Source: Corythucha ciliata (Eukaryota > Arthropoda > Insecta > Hemiptera > Tingidae). From it: a DNA stretch of 64,000 nucleotides. Made by a program: the position numbers and the translations under genes. The stretch lies in NCBI GenBank assembly GCA_038030265.1, contig CM075939.1, forward strand, positions 17,465,253-17,529,252, written 5' to 3'. How positions within the stretch are numbered: position 1 is the stretch's first letter; every line of letters starts with the position of its first letter. The notes under the pieces are model-generated. The model did no database searches and was not told the DNA's origin. It was given only the letters and a program-made list of their open reading frames with translations. Below are positions 63,891-64,000 of the stretch, piece by piece.

Positions 63891-64000
63891 TTAAACAATG
63901 AACCTGTTCGATCAAATCGGTAGCCGGCATGAACAATATCAGACGAGTGATAGTGATAACGTAGTGTGACTTATTGTTGTGACAGATTTTTTTTTTTTTT

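Overview
This window looks like transposon-dense, intron-like or intergenic DNA from an arthropod, most probably an insect. The evidence is indirect. The sequence is AT-rich with no operons. It holds degraded LINE, Ty3/Gypsy (including a CsRn1-like element with a tRNA-Trp-type primer site) and BEL/Pao retroelements, a tRNA-derived SINE, and many terminal-inverted-repeat elements of mariner (TA target), hAT (8-bp target), piggyBac-like (TTAA target) and unassigned types. I cannot name the species. No complete host gene is visible; every long reading frame belongs to a broken mobile element. Three short host-gene exon candidates (2263-2333, 5597-5751, 48915-49142) are weak.

Layout. 1-1.5 kb: a LINE remnant that has lost its catalytic core, then a TTAA hairpin MITE. 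1.5-8.2 kb: mostly unannotatable, with a possible SAM-domain first exon. 8.2-11.7 kb: a decayed minus-strand Gypsy element, interrupted by a GGGGCC MITE and a head-to-head SINE composite. 12.6-15.1 kb: a foldback and a decayed minus-strand BEL/Pao element. 15.2-17.3 kb: a dispersed 0.8-kb repeat carrying a 480-bp palindromic mariner-type MITE, then ~30-bp degenerate arrays. 17.3-23.7 kb: mostly empty, with small palindromes and MITEs. 23.76-28.86 kb: a 2.46-kb direct tandem duplication, each copy with a broken THAP-like exon, a TTAA MITE, a 20-bp minisatellite and a non-autonomous piggyBac-like element. 28.81-30.34 kb: a palindromic mariner-like element with a transposase scrap at its centre. 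31.6-39.0 kb: a minus-strand CsRn1-like Gypsy element whose reverse-transcriptase segment is missing and whose place is taken by a same-strand R1-like LINE segment; a 2-kb palindromic element, itself holding a SINE dimer, sits in its leader. 40.3-45.1 kb: degenerate arrays, repeated-word clusters and a hAT element with a perfect 8-bp target duplication. 45.5-50.0 kb: a 4.5-kb TTAA-bounded composite holding a second 2-kb palindrome and a LINE 3' end. 50-55 kb: repeat copies, word clusters and hairpins. 58.7-60.9 kb: a TIR element split by a second hAT-like element made of TATCGATA words. 61-63.1 kb: a third hAT-like end, a ~30-bp array and a ~165-bp satellite with an inversion.

Four points stand out. 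(1) SINE dimers in head-to-head inverted form, each flanked by a 12-bp direct repeat; one has unoccupied paralogous sites elsewhere in the window. (2) hAT-type ends (TAGKG...) whose subterminal DNA is built from an element-specific short word, suggesting co-evolving transposase binding arrays. (3) A Gypsy element with a LINE RT segment exactly where its own RT should be. (4) 0.5-2-kb near-full-length palindromes of mariner type. Everything was read by eye; boundaries are approximate unless a target duplication is given.
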